Positions 1 through 7,221 of a DNA stretch of 28,306 bases are shown one piece after another. The notes beneath the pieces were generated by a model that made no database searches, was not told where the DNA came from, and worked only from the letters and a program-made list of their open reading frames with translations. This DNA is from Desulfonatronaceae bacterium UBA663 (GTDB taxonomy: Bacteria > Desulfobacterota > Desulfovibrionia > Desulfovibrionales > Desulfonatronaceae). The stretch's first letter is position 1. The number at the start of each line of letters is the position of its first letter. The stretch lies in the NCBI GenBank assembly GCA_002299865.1, contig DBNV01000022.1, positions 1,292 through 29,597 on the forward strand. The letters run 5' to 3'. Both the position numbers and the translations under genes were made by a program.

Positions 1-363
1 CGGCTCATTGATTTTGATTTTGACATGACTGTGAGCGTATTTCCGCAGTCTCTTTCCCCGGGCAACGAACAACGTGATTTCTGGAGTTCTGAGGCCGCCG
101 CCACCCCTGGTTCCCGCAATCTCGCCGGAGTACGTGATCCGGTGGTGGACGAGCTGGTGAACTTGGTGATCAGCGCCCCGGACAGAGCCGGCTTGATTGC
201 GCGCACCAGGGCCTTGGATCGGGTGTTGTTGTGGGGGCATTACGTGGTGCCGCACTGGCATTCCCGTGTGTTCCGCGTCGCGTATTGGGACAAATACGAG
301 CGGCCTGAGGTCACGCCGAAATACGGCCTGGCACTGGAGTCGTGGTGGATGAGGCCACAATGA
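1..363 (+). CDS. yejA: Peptide ABC transporter substrate-binding protein, C-terminal part (YejA-like, 5' end outside window)
   Basis: The reading frame is open from base 1 and ends at TGA 361-363, leaving about 120 residues of the C-terminus of a family 5 extracellular solute-binding protein. The segment FPQSLSPGNEQRDFWSS, followed by a run on the line of 'GVRDPVVDELV' and a late Trp-rich end (ESWWMRPQ), is typical of the YejA branch, which binds peptides in the periplasm for the YejABEF importer. The yejB permease begins 22 bases downstream on the same strand, which supports the assignment and an operon. The N-terminus, signal peptide and binding pocket cannot be seen. A sister oligopeptide or nickel-binding protein is possible but less likely given the neighbour. 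Confidence 0.85.
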   Translation, partial: RLIDFDFDMTVSVFPQSLSPGNEQRDFWSSEAAATPGSRNLAGVRDPVVDELVNLVISAPDRAGLIARTRALDRVLLWGHYVVPHWHSRVFRVAYWDKYERPEVTPKYGLALESWWMRPQ

Positions 364-385
364 TCGTCAAGGACCGGAACTGCCG

Positions 386-1483
386 ATGAGCGCATACATC
401 CTGAGGCGACTGCTGCTCCTCATCCCCACGTTGTTCGGGATCATGGTCCTCAACTTCGTGATCGTTCAGGCCGCGCCCGGCGGTCCGGTGGAACGGGTCA
501 TCGCCCAGTTGCGCGGTCACGACATGGCGGCCACGGGCCGCTTTGCCGGCACGGAGCAGGGTGATTTCCAGTCCCAGCAGGCGGTCATGTCCCAGGATTC
601 ACGATCCCGGGGCGCCCAGGGCATTGACCCGGCCCTGATCGCCGAACTGGAGCGCATGTACGGCTTTGATCAGCCGCCTGCCCAGCGCTTCGTGCAAATG
701 ATGGGCAATTATCTCCGCTTTGACTTCGGCCAGAGCTTTTACCAGGATCGGAGCGTGATGGACCTGATTCTTGAGAAGCTGCCGGTGTCCATTTCCCTGG
801 GGCTGTGGACCACCCTGCTGGTCTACGCCGTTTCCATCCCCTTGGGCATTCGCAAGGCCGTGAGGGACGGATCGACCTTTGATGTGGCCACCAGCGTCGT
901 GGTCATCGTAGGCTACGCCATCCCAGGTTTTTTATTCGCGATTCTGCTCATCGTGCTCTTTGCCGGGGGCAGCTTTCTGGATCTTTTTCCATTGCGCGGT
1001 CTGACCTCGGATCATTGGGCGGATTTGAACTGGCCACTGCGCATCCTGGATTATTTTTGGCATTTGGCTCTGCCGGTGACGGCCATGGTCATCGGCGGGT
1101 TCGCGGGCTTGACCATGCTGACCAAGAACTCGTTCTTGGAAGAAATCAACAAGCAGTATGTGCTTACGGCTCGCTCCAAGGGGCTGACCGAAAGGCGGGT
1201 CCTGTACGGCCACGTGTTTCGTAATGCCATGCTCATTGTGGTGGCCGGTTTTCCCGGCGCGTTCATCGGCATTTTGTTCACCAGTGCATTGCTCATTGAG
1301 GTAATTTTTTCCCTGGACGGACTGGGACTTTTAGGGTTCGAGGCGGCCATCAACCGGGATTATCCGGTGATGTTCGGCGCCTTGTACATATTTACGCTGC
1401 TCGGGCTCTTGATGAACCTGGTGGGGGACGTGATGTACACGGTCATTGACCCGCGTATTGATTTTGAGTCACGGGATCGATGA
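386..1483 (+). CDS. yejB: Peptide ABC transporter permease YejB
   Basis: 365 residues, close to the roughly 364 of E. coli YejB. It is an inner-membrane permease of the binding-protein-dependent type. The first helix begins right after the start (ILRRLLLLIPTLFGIMVLNF), followed by the PGGPVERVIAQ segment and a long periplasmic insertion (about residues 40-115) typical of YejB. About five more hydrophobic segments follow. The EAA loop that contacts the ATPase is near residues 250-280, with ARSKGLTERRVLYGHVFRNA. The gene follows yejA by 22 bases. The next gene on this strand should be the second permease yejE and then the ATPase yejF, but neither is present: an oppositely oriented gene overlaps the last 41 bases. 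The transporter would therefore need partners encoded elsewhere. Confidence 0.92.
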   Translation: MSAYILRRLLLLIPTLFGIMVLNFVIVQAAPGGPVERVIAQLRGHDMAATGRFAGTEQGDFQSQQAVMSQDSRSRGAQGIDPALIAELERMYGFDQPPAQRFVQMMGNYLRFDFGQSFYQDRSVMDLILEKLPVSISLGLWTTLLVYAVSIPLGIRKAVRDGSTFDVATSVVVIVGYAIPGFLFAILLIVLFAGGSFLDLFPLRGLTSDHWADLNWPLRILDYFWHLALPVTAMVIGGFAGLTMLTKNSFLEEINKQYVLTARSKGLTERRVLYGHVFRNAMLIVVAGFPGAFIGILFTSALLIEVIFSLDGLGLLGFEAAINRDYPVMFGALYIFTLLGLLMNLVGDVMYTVIDPRIDFESRDR

Positions 1484-2231
1484 GTTGCGAGGCGTTGCCG
1501 TGCCTGGCCTTGGCGAACAGCGCCAGACAGACGGCCCCGGCCTGGGCCACGTTCAGAGACTGCATTTCGCCGGGCATGGGGATGAATAATTTACGCCGGC
1601 AACGCTTGAGCACGCCGGGCCGGATGCCCTTGTCCTCGTTGCCCAGGACCAACACGGCGGGAAATTGCGGACGAAAGGTAAGGACGTTTTCGGCCTGGCT
1701 GTCCGTGGTTGTCCCGTAGATCACAAACCCTTCCTCCGCGCAGTGATCAAGGGCGCGGGAGAGATTGACCACGTGGGCCACGGGCAGCTTGTTCAAGGCC
1801 CCGGCGCTGGTTTTCGCGGCAATTGTTCCCAGGGCGGCGGACCTGTTTTTGGGCAGGATCAGGCCGCCGCAGCCTAAAGCCAGCAATGTTCTGGCCAAAA
1901 CCCCGAGGTTGCCGGGATCCTGGATCTGGTCCAAAGCCAGGACCAAAGGCAACGCGGCCTGGCGGCCCCTGTCCAGGACGGCGGCCAGGTTCGCGAATCC
2001 GGGCTGGAAGACCCTGGCCAGGACCCCTTGGTGGTTGCCTGGATGCAGTCTGGATAATTCTTGTTCCGAGACGAGCCGGTAGCGAATCTTCCGGCTTTTG
2101 CAGATGTCCACCAGGCGTTCCAGAGCATGGGAACGAGCATTGTCCAGAATGTACACCAAATCCACCTGTTCCGGCCTGGCGAACAACAGTTCCTGGACCG
2201 GCTTGCGGCCCACAGTCCAAAAATCAGTCAT
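1443..2231 (-). CDS. rlmB: 23S rRNA (guanosine-2'-O-)-methyltransferase, TrmH/SpoU family (RlmB-like)
   Basis: 262 residues. An N-terminal substrate-binding domain (residues 5-75, ending in HPGNHQGVLA, typical of the RlmB/TrmH group) precedes a SPOUT knot. Motif 1 is DPGNLGVLARTLLALG (Asn108, Arg114), motif 2 is GNEDKG (197-202), and motif 3 is IPMPGEMQSLNVAQAGA (217-233). These form the SAM-binding knot of 2'-O-ribose methyltransferases; E. coli RlmB acts on G2251 of 23S rRNA. The precise target nucleotide cannot be read from sequence, and a TrmH-type tRNA enzyme is the main alternative. The ATG at 2231 has no clear Shine-Dalgarno. The last 14 codons run antisense to the end of yejB, so the C-terminal tail (IDPVTQNQYAGQ) may be an acquired extension. 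Confidence 0.85.
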   Translation of the reverse strand: MTDFWTVGRKPVQELLFARPEQVDLVYILDNARSHALERLVDICKSRKIRYRLVSEQELSRLHPGNHQGVLARVFQPGFANLAAVLDRGRQAALPLVLALDQIQDPGNLGVLARTLLALGCGGLILPKNRSAALGTIAAKTSAGALNKLPVAHVVNLSRALDHCAEEGFVIYGTTTDSQAENVLTFRPQFPAVLVLGNEDKGIRPGVLKRCRRKLFIPMPGEMQSLNVAQAGAVCLALFAKARHGNASQLIDPVTQNQYAGQ

Positions 2232-2297
2232 GGTTTTGGGCTTGTTTGGCGTTGAAAAATTCCATGTTGCAGACCCATGTCTTGCCCTTGATTGCGA

Positions 2298-2325
2298 TTT
2301 ACGTTAGGTCACACGTACTTATAAT
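2298..2325 (+). promoter_or_regulatory. Probable sigma-70 promoter for mltD
   Basis: TTTACG at 2298-2303 (4 of 6 to TTGACA), a 16-base spacer and a perfect TATAAT at 2320-2325. The predicted start lies about 115 bases before the chosen mltD ATG at 2448, leaving a fairly long leader. Read by eye; no scoring was run. Confidence 0.45.
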
Positions 2326-2447
2326 CTGGGGGCGTTTTTCCGTCGAGGCCGTACGTCACGCTCAAATGTTGATGAGCGATCATTAATTTGCAAAAGACCA
2401 TCTTAATCCTGGAACAAGCCCCCGATACAAAAACAACGGAGACTTGC

Positions 2448-4079
2448 ATGCGCATACGCTGGATGATCCTTGCAGGTATTTGTCTCATGGCGCTGTACGG
2501 TTGCGCCGGACACCGTCAACAAGACCAGTTAGCCTCATTGCCTTCGGATGCACAAGCTCTCACTGATCAAAAATCAGGCTATCGGGTCGCCTTGGAAGGC
2601 GACTCCCGCGGCCTGGATGATCCGCCCCTGGATGCTTACGGCCGGCCCATGGTCGAGCATCCATTGCCTCTGACCGCAGCGGAGCAAAAGGCTCTGGATT
2701 CCCCGACCCAGGTGCAGTTCGTCCTGGACATTGAGGAGACCAGGAAAGTCGAATTCTATTTTCGCCACTTCACCCACGATGCCCGGGATCAATTTGCCGC
2801 CTTGCTGAAACGCTCCGAACTCTACCTGCCTTATGTCCGCGATGTTTTTGTCAGCCACGGACTGCCTCAGGACTTGATTTTCCTGCCCATCATCGAAAGC
2901 GGCTTCAACCCTATGGCCTACTCCAGGGCCGGTGCCGGGGGCATGTGGCAGTTCATGCCCGGCACGGGAAGAATGTTCGGCCTGACTTTTGATTGGTGGG
3001 TGGACCAGCGCCGGGATCCCTATCTCTCGACCCATGCCGCGGCAGCTTACTTGGCCAAATTGTACAACATGTTCAACGACTGGAACCTGGCCCTGGCCGC
3101 CTACAATGCCGGGAATGGGCGTATTTCCCGGGCCATGCAGCGCAGCGGTGCGGACAATTTCTTTGATCTGGCGGCCATTGACAATCTTCTGGCCAGAGAA
3201 ACCCGGCGCTACGTCCCGAAATTCATGGCTGTGCTCAAGATCGTCCAGAACCTCGAGGAACTAGGTTTTGAGCCCATCAACTGGGATAACAGTCCCAACG
3301 TGGTCACGCTGGAGGTCAAGGGAGGTACGGATCTGGTGGCCTTAGCAAAAGCCTGCGGTTTGGACTGGGAGACCTTCCGACGCCTTAATCCTGCGTTTCG
3401 GCGTCAAGTCAGCCCGCCTGGCCGCAAGATGCCCGTATACCTTCCTGAAAACGTTCAGGAAAAGGCGGTGGCTTTTTTGGGCAAGCCCTCGTCGCGGCCG
3501 TACGAAGGGTTTGACCGCTATCAGGTGCGACGCGGCGATTCCTGGTGGGCCTTGTCCAACCGTTTCAACGTGCCCGTTGACGTATTAAGGCAGGTCAACA
3601 ACCGCAGCAACAACACCCTAAGTGTGGGCGAGTCGTTGATGGTGCCGCGTTCGGCCGGAGCCGGGGTTGCCGCGGCATCGCCTGTTAACCGGATCGGCGA
3701 AGGCGCCATCTCCTCCACGCGAAACCTCGCTCAGCAACGCGCCAATTACGTTGTCCAGAGGGGCGACTCCCTGTGGAGCCTGTCGCGTAAATTCGGCGTG
3801 GCCGTGTCCTCGCTGACCCAGGCCAACGGCTTGAAAAACCAGAATGCCCTGCAAGTCGGACAACGTCTCTACATTCCCAGGCATACTCCGCAGACGACCA
3901 GGGCCGCCGCGACGCCCCAAGCCGGACAGGTGGTGCAATACCGGGTGCGTCCGGGCGATACGCTCTGGCAGATCGCGCAGCGTTTTGGGGTGACCACGGC
4001 CAACCTGACCGCATGGAACAGGCTGCCGCGAAACGGTTTGATCCGGCCCGGTGACAATTTGAAGATTTACGTGCCCTGA
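2448..4079 (+). CDS. mltD: Membrane-bound lytic murein transglycosylase D with three LysM repeats (lipoprotein)
   Basis: 543 residues from ATG 2448. This start is preferred to an in-frame one at 2388 because GGAG at 2438-2441 sits six bases upstream and a lipoprotein signal peptide begins exactly here (MRIRWMILAGICLMALYGC, lipidated Cys19). The SLT domain covers about residues 115-260. The catalytic Glu is Glu150 in LPIIESGFNP, followed by SRAGAGGMWQFMPGTGR and the late ALAAYNAGNGR. Three LysM peptidoglycan-binding repeats start at about 358 (YQVRRGDSWWAL), 434 (YVVQRGDSLWSL) and 498 (YRVRPGDTLWQI), separated by Ala/Gln/Thr-rich linkers. It should cleave glycan strands to 1,6-anhydro products at the outer membrane. 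It stands alone, with its own promoter, and converges on aroE. Confidence 0.93.
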   Translation: MRIRWMILAGICLMALYGCAGHRQQDQLASLPSDAQALTDQKSGYRVALEGDSRGLDDPPLDAYGRPMVEHPLPLTAAEQKALDSPTQVQFVLDIEETRKVEFYFRHFTHDARDQFAALLKRSELYLPYVRDVFVSHGLPQDLIFLPIIESGFNPMAYSRAGAGGMWQFMPGTGRMFGLTFDWWVDQRRDPYLSTHAAAAYLAKLYNMFNDWNLALAAYNAGNGRISRAMQRSGADNFFDLAAIDNLLARETRRYVPKFMAVLKIVQNLEELGFEPINWDNSPNVVTLEVKGGTDLVALAKACGLDWETFRRLNPAFRRQVSPPGRKMPVYLPENVQEKAVAFLGKPSSRPYEGFDRYQVRRGDSWWALSNRFNVPVDVLRQVNNRSNNTLSVGESLMVPRSAGAGVAAASPVNRIGEGAISSTRNLAQQRANYVVQRGDSLWSLSRKFGVAVSSLTQANGLKNQNALQVGQRLYIPRHTPQTTRAAATPQAGQVVQYRVRPGDTLWQIAQRFGVTTANLTAWNRLPRNGLIRPGDNLKIYVP

Positions 4080-4118
4080 ACCGGGAGTTACGCTACAATC
4101 GAGTTTGGGGAAGGAAGG

Positions 4119-4961
4119 TCAGGCTGAAGCCAAGCGTCCGGAAACAACCTCCCGGAGTTTAGCAAGAGGCAGGGATCGCTTGGTCCAGAGGAAGAACTGC
4201 GCACGGGCTTGCCCGAGAAACATCTCCAGGCCGCTGATGGTCGGGACGCCCTGGGCCTTGCCTTGCAGGATCAGCTTTGTTTCCAGCGGGTTGTACACCA
4301 GGTCGTAGATCTGCTTGACCCCGGCCAGGCTTGCATCCGGCCACGGACTCAAGGCCTCGAAAGCTCCGGCCATGCCCAACGGTGTAGTGTTCACCAGCAG
4401 ATCCCCGTGCCAGTCCGTCCTTTTTTCCCAGGTCAGATGGCCTGCGCCGAACTCGTCGGCCAATGCGGCGGAGTGCTCTTGATTTCTTCCGGACACGGTC
4501 ACGTTGCAGACGTCCATGTCGCTCAACCCGACCAGCGCGGCCCTGGCCGCCCCTCCATTGCCCAGCACGAGAACGTTGTTCATGGACCGCCACTGCTTTG
4601 GCGTCAGAGGGCTCAAGAAGCCATGGACGTCCGTGTTCTCGCCCCACAACAGACCTTTTTGCCAAGATACGGTGTTCACGGCGCCGATCCGCATGGCGTG
4701 ATCCGTACAGCCGTCCAGGAGAGGAAGGATGGCGCGCTTGTGGGGGATGGTCACGCTGAGCCCGGCAATAGGCAAGGTTCTCGCGGCAAGCATAAAGTCG
4801 ACTAGTTGGGACGGGTCCAGGGGCCAACGCACATAGACGGCGTCAAGCCCCAGGCTCTGAAACCCCCAGTTGTGCACCAGGGGGCTTAAGCTGTGGTCCA
4901 GGGGCAGACCAATGATCCCGTAGAGTTCACGTGGGATGAAGACATCCTGGCCGCTAAGCAT
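4119..4961 (-). CDS. aroE: Shikimate dehydrogenase
   Basis: 280 residues, the usual AroE length. It reduces 3-dehydroshikimate to shikimate with NADPH in aromatic amino acid synthesis. Visible signatures are the substrate-binding SLSP near residue 24, VTIPHK with catalytic Lys75, IGAVNT (92-97), GENTD with catalytic Asp111, and the NADP-binding loop GNGGAARAAL. The C-terminal GLEMFLGQARAQFFLW resembles the usual end of the family. In transcription order it follows the small methyltransferase gene after a 217-base gap, so a separate promoter is possible although I did not find a convincing one. Its 3' end converges on mltD, 39 bases away. Confidence 0.93.
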   Translation of the reverse strand: MLSGQDVFIPRELYGIIGLPLDHSLSPLVHNWGFQSLGLDAVYVRWPLDPSQLVDFMLAARTLPIAGLSVTIPHKRAILPLLDGCTDHAMRIGAVNTVSWQKGLLWGENTDVHGFLSPLTPKQWRSMNNVLVLGNGGAARAALVGLSDMDVCNVTVSGRNQEHSAALADEFGAGHLTWEKRTDWHGDLLVNTTPLGMAGAFEALSPWPDASLAGVKQIYDLVYNPLETKLILQGKAQGVPTISGLEMFLGQARAQFFLWTKRSLPLAKLREVVSGRLASA

Positions 4962-5178
4962 CGATATTCCGCCTTATGCTTCTTTCCTGGCGCAGTTTTT
5001 TGCTCCGCTGCCTGCGCGGCAAGGCCGGATCCGGCTGCCGCACACTGTCCGCCATGCTACGTGAACTTTGCGGCGTTGAAAAGTCGATCCAAGAAAGAAG
5101 GTTCAAGAAAGGTTCGGCGCTCCTTTGACAAAAGAAACGTTGAAAACGCGGGGAGGGTTTTCGACAGCCGGAGCGGCG
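4962..5178. other. Intergenic region between aroE and methyltransferase with short direct repeats
   Basis: No convincing gene. CGTTGAAAA occurs twice (5074-5082 and 5138-5146), and a near-tandem purine-rich pair, AAGAAAGAAGGTTC then AAGAAAGGTTC, lies at 5091-5115. The minus strand has a 33-codon ATG frame (5055 down to 4956) rich in Arg and Lys that overlaps the aroE start, but it has no Shine-Dalgarno. The function of the repeats is unknown; they could be remnants or a binding site. Confidence 0.4.
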
Positions 5179-5727
5179 TCATGCGCAGTCATGATGGATC
5201 GGTTTGCGGGCCACCAGTTGTGCCATGACTCTGGTCGGATCAGGCAGTTCCCCTTCGAAAGCATACAGACGTTCCCAACCGGAAAAGAGGCCCGCTAATT
5301 CTCCCTTGCGCAACAAATGGTCCGGATTTTTCGGCGGGCCAAAGCGGGCCTGTTCTTCGGTGAATGTTTCGTAGATCACGTACCCGCCCGGGCGCAGAGC
5401 CGCATGAATTTCAGGGATCAAGGGCCTGTGCAGATAACGGAACACCAGGATCGCGCCAAAGGCGTTTCGGGGCAGCGGCTTCCTGCCGCTTGCCTCCAGG
5501 TCCGTCCACCACAGTCGGATCGGCAGGTTTGCTCTCCGCGCCGCAGCCCTGGCCAAGCGAAGACTCGGCCGCGAACGATCGCAGCAGATGACGCATAAGC
5601 CCTGTCCGGCCAGAAGAATTCCGTTGCGGCCGTCTCCGCAGGCCACGTCCAGCACCGGACCGGACACGGTTGCGGGCGTCAAACTGTCGGCCCATTGTTG
5701 CAGCAACTCCGATGCCGCTTCACTCAT
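5179..5727 (-). CDS. Class I SAM-dependent methyltransferase (TehB-like, substrate unknown)
   Basis: About 182 residues. The SAM-binding motif I is LDVACGDGRNG near residues 27-37, followed by an acidic-strand equivalent at CCDRS and the post-motif LRPGGYVIYETF, all typical of Rossmann-fold class I methyltransferases. It lacks a targeting signal, so it should be cytosolic. The length and the ETFTEEQ segment recall the TehB/small-molecule methyltransferase group (tellurite or thiopurine type), but the acceptor cannot be deduced. GTG 5730 and ATG 5727 are adjacent possible starts behind AAGGAAGG; I chose the ATG for spacing. It is divergent from the Hsp20 genes and upstream of aroE on the same strand. 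Confidence 0.75.
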   Translation of the reverse strand: MSEAASELLQQWADSLTPATVSGPVLDVACGDGRNGILLAGQGLCVICCDRSRPSLRLARAAARRANLPIRLWWTDLEASGRKPLPRNAFGAILVFRYLHRPLIPEIHAALRPGGYVIYETFTEEQARFGPPKNPDHLLRKGELAGLFSGWERLYAFEGELPDPTRVMAQLVARKPIHHDCA

Positions 5728-5792
5728 CACTGCCTTCCTTTTGTCTTCTCAACCATAATGAAAATTCAAGATAAAAAGCAAAGGCCGTCACC

Positions 5793-5820
5793 TTGACAAG
5801 CTCTTTTCCATGTTTACTAA
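5793..5820 (+). promoter_or_regulatory. Possible promoter of the Hsp20 operon
   Basis: A perfect TTGACA (5793-5798) is followed after 16 bases by TACTAA (5815-5820), a weak -10 (3 of 6). The bases CTTGAC also resemble a heat-shock sigma -35, but no CCCCAT-type -10 occurs at the required distance. No CIRCE repeat is visible. It lies 44 bases before the first Hsp20 start. Confidence 0.35.
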
Positions 5821-5835
5821 GAGAAAAATAGCATC

Positions 5836-5855
5836 CCTTTCTTTATCAAAGGAGG
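5836..5855 (+). promoter_or_regulatory. Candidate SD-masking hairpin (RNA-thermometer-like) before first Hsp20
   Basis: CCTTT (5836-5840) can pair with AAAGG (5848-5852), which is the front of the strong Shine-Dalgarno AAAGGAGG (5848-5855) for the ATG at 5864. An alternative register pairs CTTT 5841-5844 with AAAG. A short weak stem over the SD of a small heat-shock gene is how fourU and ROSE thermometers work, but here the stem is only about 5 bp and no folding was computed. Confidence 0.3.
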
Positions 5856-5863
5856 CAGAAAAC

Positions 5864-6277
5864 ATGGTTATTGACATGAATCCGTTCTACGGATCAATGG
5901 GCAATTTTGACCGGTTCTTCAATGAACTGTGGGGGCCCTTGAACATCAGCCAACGGCGCGTGGCCTATCCTCCGTTGAACATCAGCGAGGATGTGGATGC
6001 CATTTACGTGCGTTGCGAGATCCCCGGCGTAAACGTGGAAGACATCGACCTGACCTTCACCGACTCCACCCTGGTGATCAAGGGCGAGCGCAAGATCGAA
6101 AAGGGGAAGTATTATCGCCAGGAGCGCCCCACGGGCAATTTCCAGCGCGTGGTGAACATTAATTCCCTCATTGCCGTGGACAAGGTCAAGGCCCTAGCCA
6201 AGGACGGCCTGCTGGAGATCCGTCTGCCTAAGGCCGAGGAAAGCAAACCCCGCAAAATTTTCATTGACATGAACTAG
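5864..6277 (+). CDS. Hsp20/alpha-crystallin small heat shock protein (first of three)
   Basis: 137 residues from ATG 5864. This start is chosen over upstream in-frame 5810 because AAAGGAGG lies eight bases before it. The short N-terminal arm is rich in Phe, Asn and Met (MNPFYGSMGNFDRFFNELWG). The alpha-crystallin domain covers about 38-128, with PPLNISEDVDAIYV, the CEIPGVNVEDID strand pair and the AKDGLLEIRLPK signature. The C-terminal IFI (KIFIDMN) is an I-x-I anchor used in oligomer assembly. Such proteins are ATP-independent holdases that bind unfolding proteins in the cytosol. Twenty bases separate it from the next Hsp20, implying one operon. Confidence 0.93.
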   Translation: MVIDMNPFYGSMGNFDRFFNELWGPLNISQRRVAYPPLNISEDVDAIYVRCEIPGVNVEDIDLTFTDSTLVIKGERKIEKGKYYRQERPTGNFQRVVNINSLIAVDKVKALAKDGLLEIRLPKAEESKPRKIFIDMN

Positions 6278-6297
6278 GTTTTTGAGGAGGTAGCGCT

Positions 6298-6666
6298 ATG
6301 ACCAAAGACATCATGCAATCCGAGGCCAAGGGCCTGCCCAGGATGAAGCCGGCCACCGACATCCTGGAGACCGCTGAGGGTTTTGCCATCTATGTAGACA
6401 TGCCTGGAGTGCGCAAAGAAGGCTTGGTCATCGACCTGACCGAGAACGAACTGCGCATCGGCGGCAAGACCGGTTACCAGGGGGCGACCAATGAGACCCG
6501 CGTCCATGTTGAGTTTGGCAATGTGGAGTATGCCAGGGCCTTTACCCTGTCCCACATCGTGGACCGGGAAAAGATCAAGGCGACCTTGAAGAACGGCGTC
6601 TTGGAACTGCTCCTGCCCAAGGCAGAAAAGGCCATGTCGCGTAAAATCAAGGTTCAATCCGAATAA
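6298..6666 (+). CDS. Hsp20/alpha-crystallin small heat shock protein (second of three)
   Basis: 122 residues, the shortest of the trio, with almost no N-terminal arm (about 17 residues before the domain). GAGGAGG at 6284-6290 stands seven bases before ATG 6298. The alpha-crystallin domain is recognised from PATDILETAEGFAIYVDMPG, FGNVEYARAFTLS and LKNGVLELLLPKAE; the C-terminal IKV is a variant of the I-x-I anchor. The reduced N-terminal arm suggests smaller or mixed oligomers, perhaps with the flanking paralogues; this is inference. It is divergent enough from its neighbours that the three are old paralogues, not a recent duplication. Confidence 0.93.
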   Translation: MTKDIMQSEAKGLPRMKPATDILETAEGFAIYVDMPGVRKEGLVIDLTENELRIGGKTGYQGATNETRVHVEFGNVEYARAFTLSHIVDREKIKATLKNGVLELLLPKAEKAMSRKIKVQSE

Positions 6667-6690
6667 TCATCTTGTACGAGATCATTTTTT
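6667..6690 (+). terminator. Weak intra-operon hairpin with T-run (possible attenuator)
   Basis: TCATCT (6667-6672) and AGATCA (6679-6684) form a six-pair stem with one mismatch around TGTACG. Six T follow at 6685-6690, just before the GAGGAGG of the third Hsp20. The stem is short and AT-rich, so full termination is unlikely; partial read-through control is conceivable. Confidence 0.3.
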
Positions 6691-6705
6691 GAGGAGGCAT
6701 ACGCC

Positions 6706-7158
6706 ATGTTAGACAAGCTGTTTTCCGCCCTGCGGCGCAAGGAGCAAGGGCAGTCCGGGCTTGAGAGGGATGTGTGGAGCATGCTGGATGCGTTCATGGC
6801 TTCGCCTTTTGCCATGTCTGCCGGGTTCGGCAGACTGACCCCGGCCGTGGACGTGAGCGAAACACCGGAAGCAATTACTGTGACCGCTGAACTGCCGGGC
6901 ATGAGGCCCGAGGAAGTCGATTTGTACGTGGAAAACAATTATCTGGTTTTGCGCGGCCATAAAAAGTCCGAAGCCGAGGAGAAGAAGGAGAACTACCTGC
7001 GCAGGGAATGTGCCTTTGGTTCCTTCAGTCGCTCGGTTCCCCTGCCCACCGAGGTGCTGGCGGACAAGGTCAATGCGAAATTCAAGGACGGGGTCTTGAC
7101 TGTGCACCTGCCCAAAAGTGAAAAGACCAAGACCCAACACATCAACATCGAAGGCTGA
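6706..7158 (+). CDS. Hsp20/alpha-crystallin small heat shock protein (third of three)
   Basis: 150 residues, the longest of the trio. GAGGAGG at 6691-6697 is eight bases before ATG 6706. The arm (1-42) has an amphipathic start, MLDKLFSALRRKE, and a second hydrophobic patch, FMASPFAMSAGFG. The alpha-crystallin domain runs from about 43 to 140, with LTPAVDVSETPEAITVTAEL, ELPGMRPEEVDLYV, ENYLRRECAFGSFSRS and FKDGVLTVHLPKSE. This is the classic class A pattern; the C-terminal INI is the I-x-I anchor. It should act as a cytosolic holdase. It is the last gene of the operon: a long hairpin begins at its stop codon and a terminator follows. Confidence 0.94.
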   Translation: MLDKLFSALRRKEQGQSGLERDVWSMLDAFMASPFAMSAGFGRLTPAVDVSETPEAITVTAELPGMRPEEVDLYVENNYLVLRGHKKSEAEEKKENYLRRECAFGSFSRSVPLPTEVLADKVNAKFKDGVLTVHLPKSEKTKTQHINIEG

Positions 7159-7192
7159 ACATGCCCGCCCCGGAAACGGGGCGGGCATGTTC
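7157..7192 (+). repeat. 16-bp perfect hairpin with GAAA tetraloop at end of Hsp20 operon
   Basis: The arm GAACATGCCCGCCCCG (7157-7172) is perfectly complementary to 7177-7192 around the loop GAAA. It starts inside the stop codon of the third Hsp20. It has no T-run, so it may protect the mRNA 3' end or act with the next hairpin. Confidence 0.85.
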
Positions 7193-7194
7193 AG

Positions 7195-7221
7195 GGCGGA
7201 TCTTCTAGTCCGCCTTTTTTT
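7195..7221 (+). terminator. Rho-independent terminator of Hsp20 operon
   Basis: GGCGGA (7195-7200) pairs with TCCGCC (7209-7214) around TCTTCTAG, followed by seven T (7215-7221). It lies between the convergent Hsp20 and moeA genes, and its T-run overlaps the moeA stop codon. It is orientation-specific for the plus strand. Confidence 0.8.

Noticed and set aside
4956..5055. Arg/Lys-rich 33-codon frame on the minus strand overlapping the aroE start
   Set aside because: It has an ATG but no Shine-Dalgarno, and low-complexity basic composition is expected by chance in this GC-rich gap.
4893..5228. 111-codon plus-strand frame across the aroE-methyltransferase gap
   Set aside because: It overlaps two confident genes antisense, has no ribosome site and no recognisable domain.
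5792..5811. Heat-shock sigma (RpoH) promoter before Hsp20
   Set aside because: CTTGAC is present, but the CCAT-like element is only about 8-10 bases away instead of 13-17.
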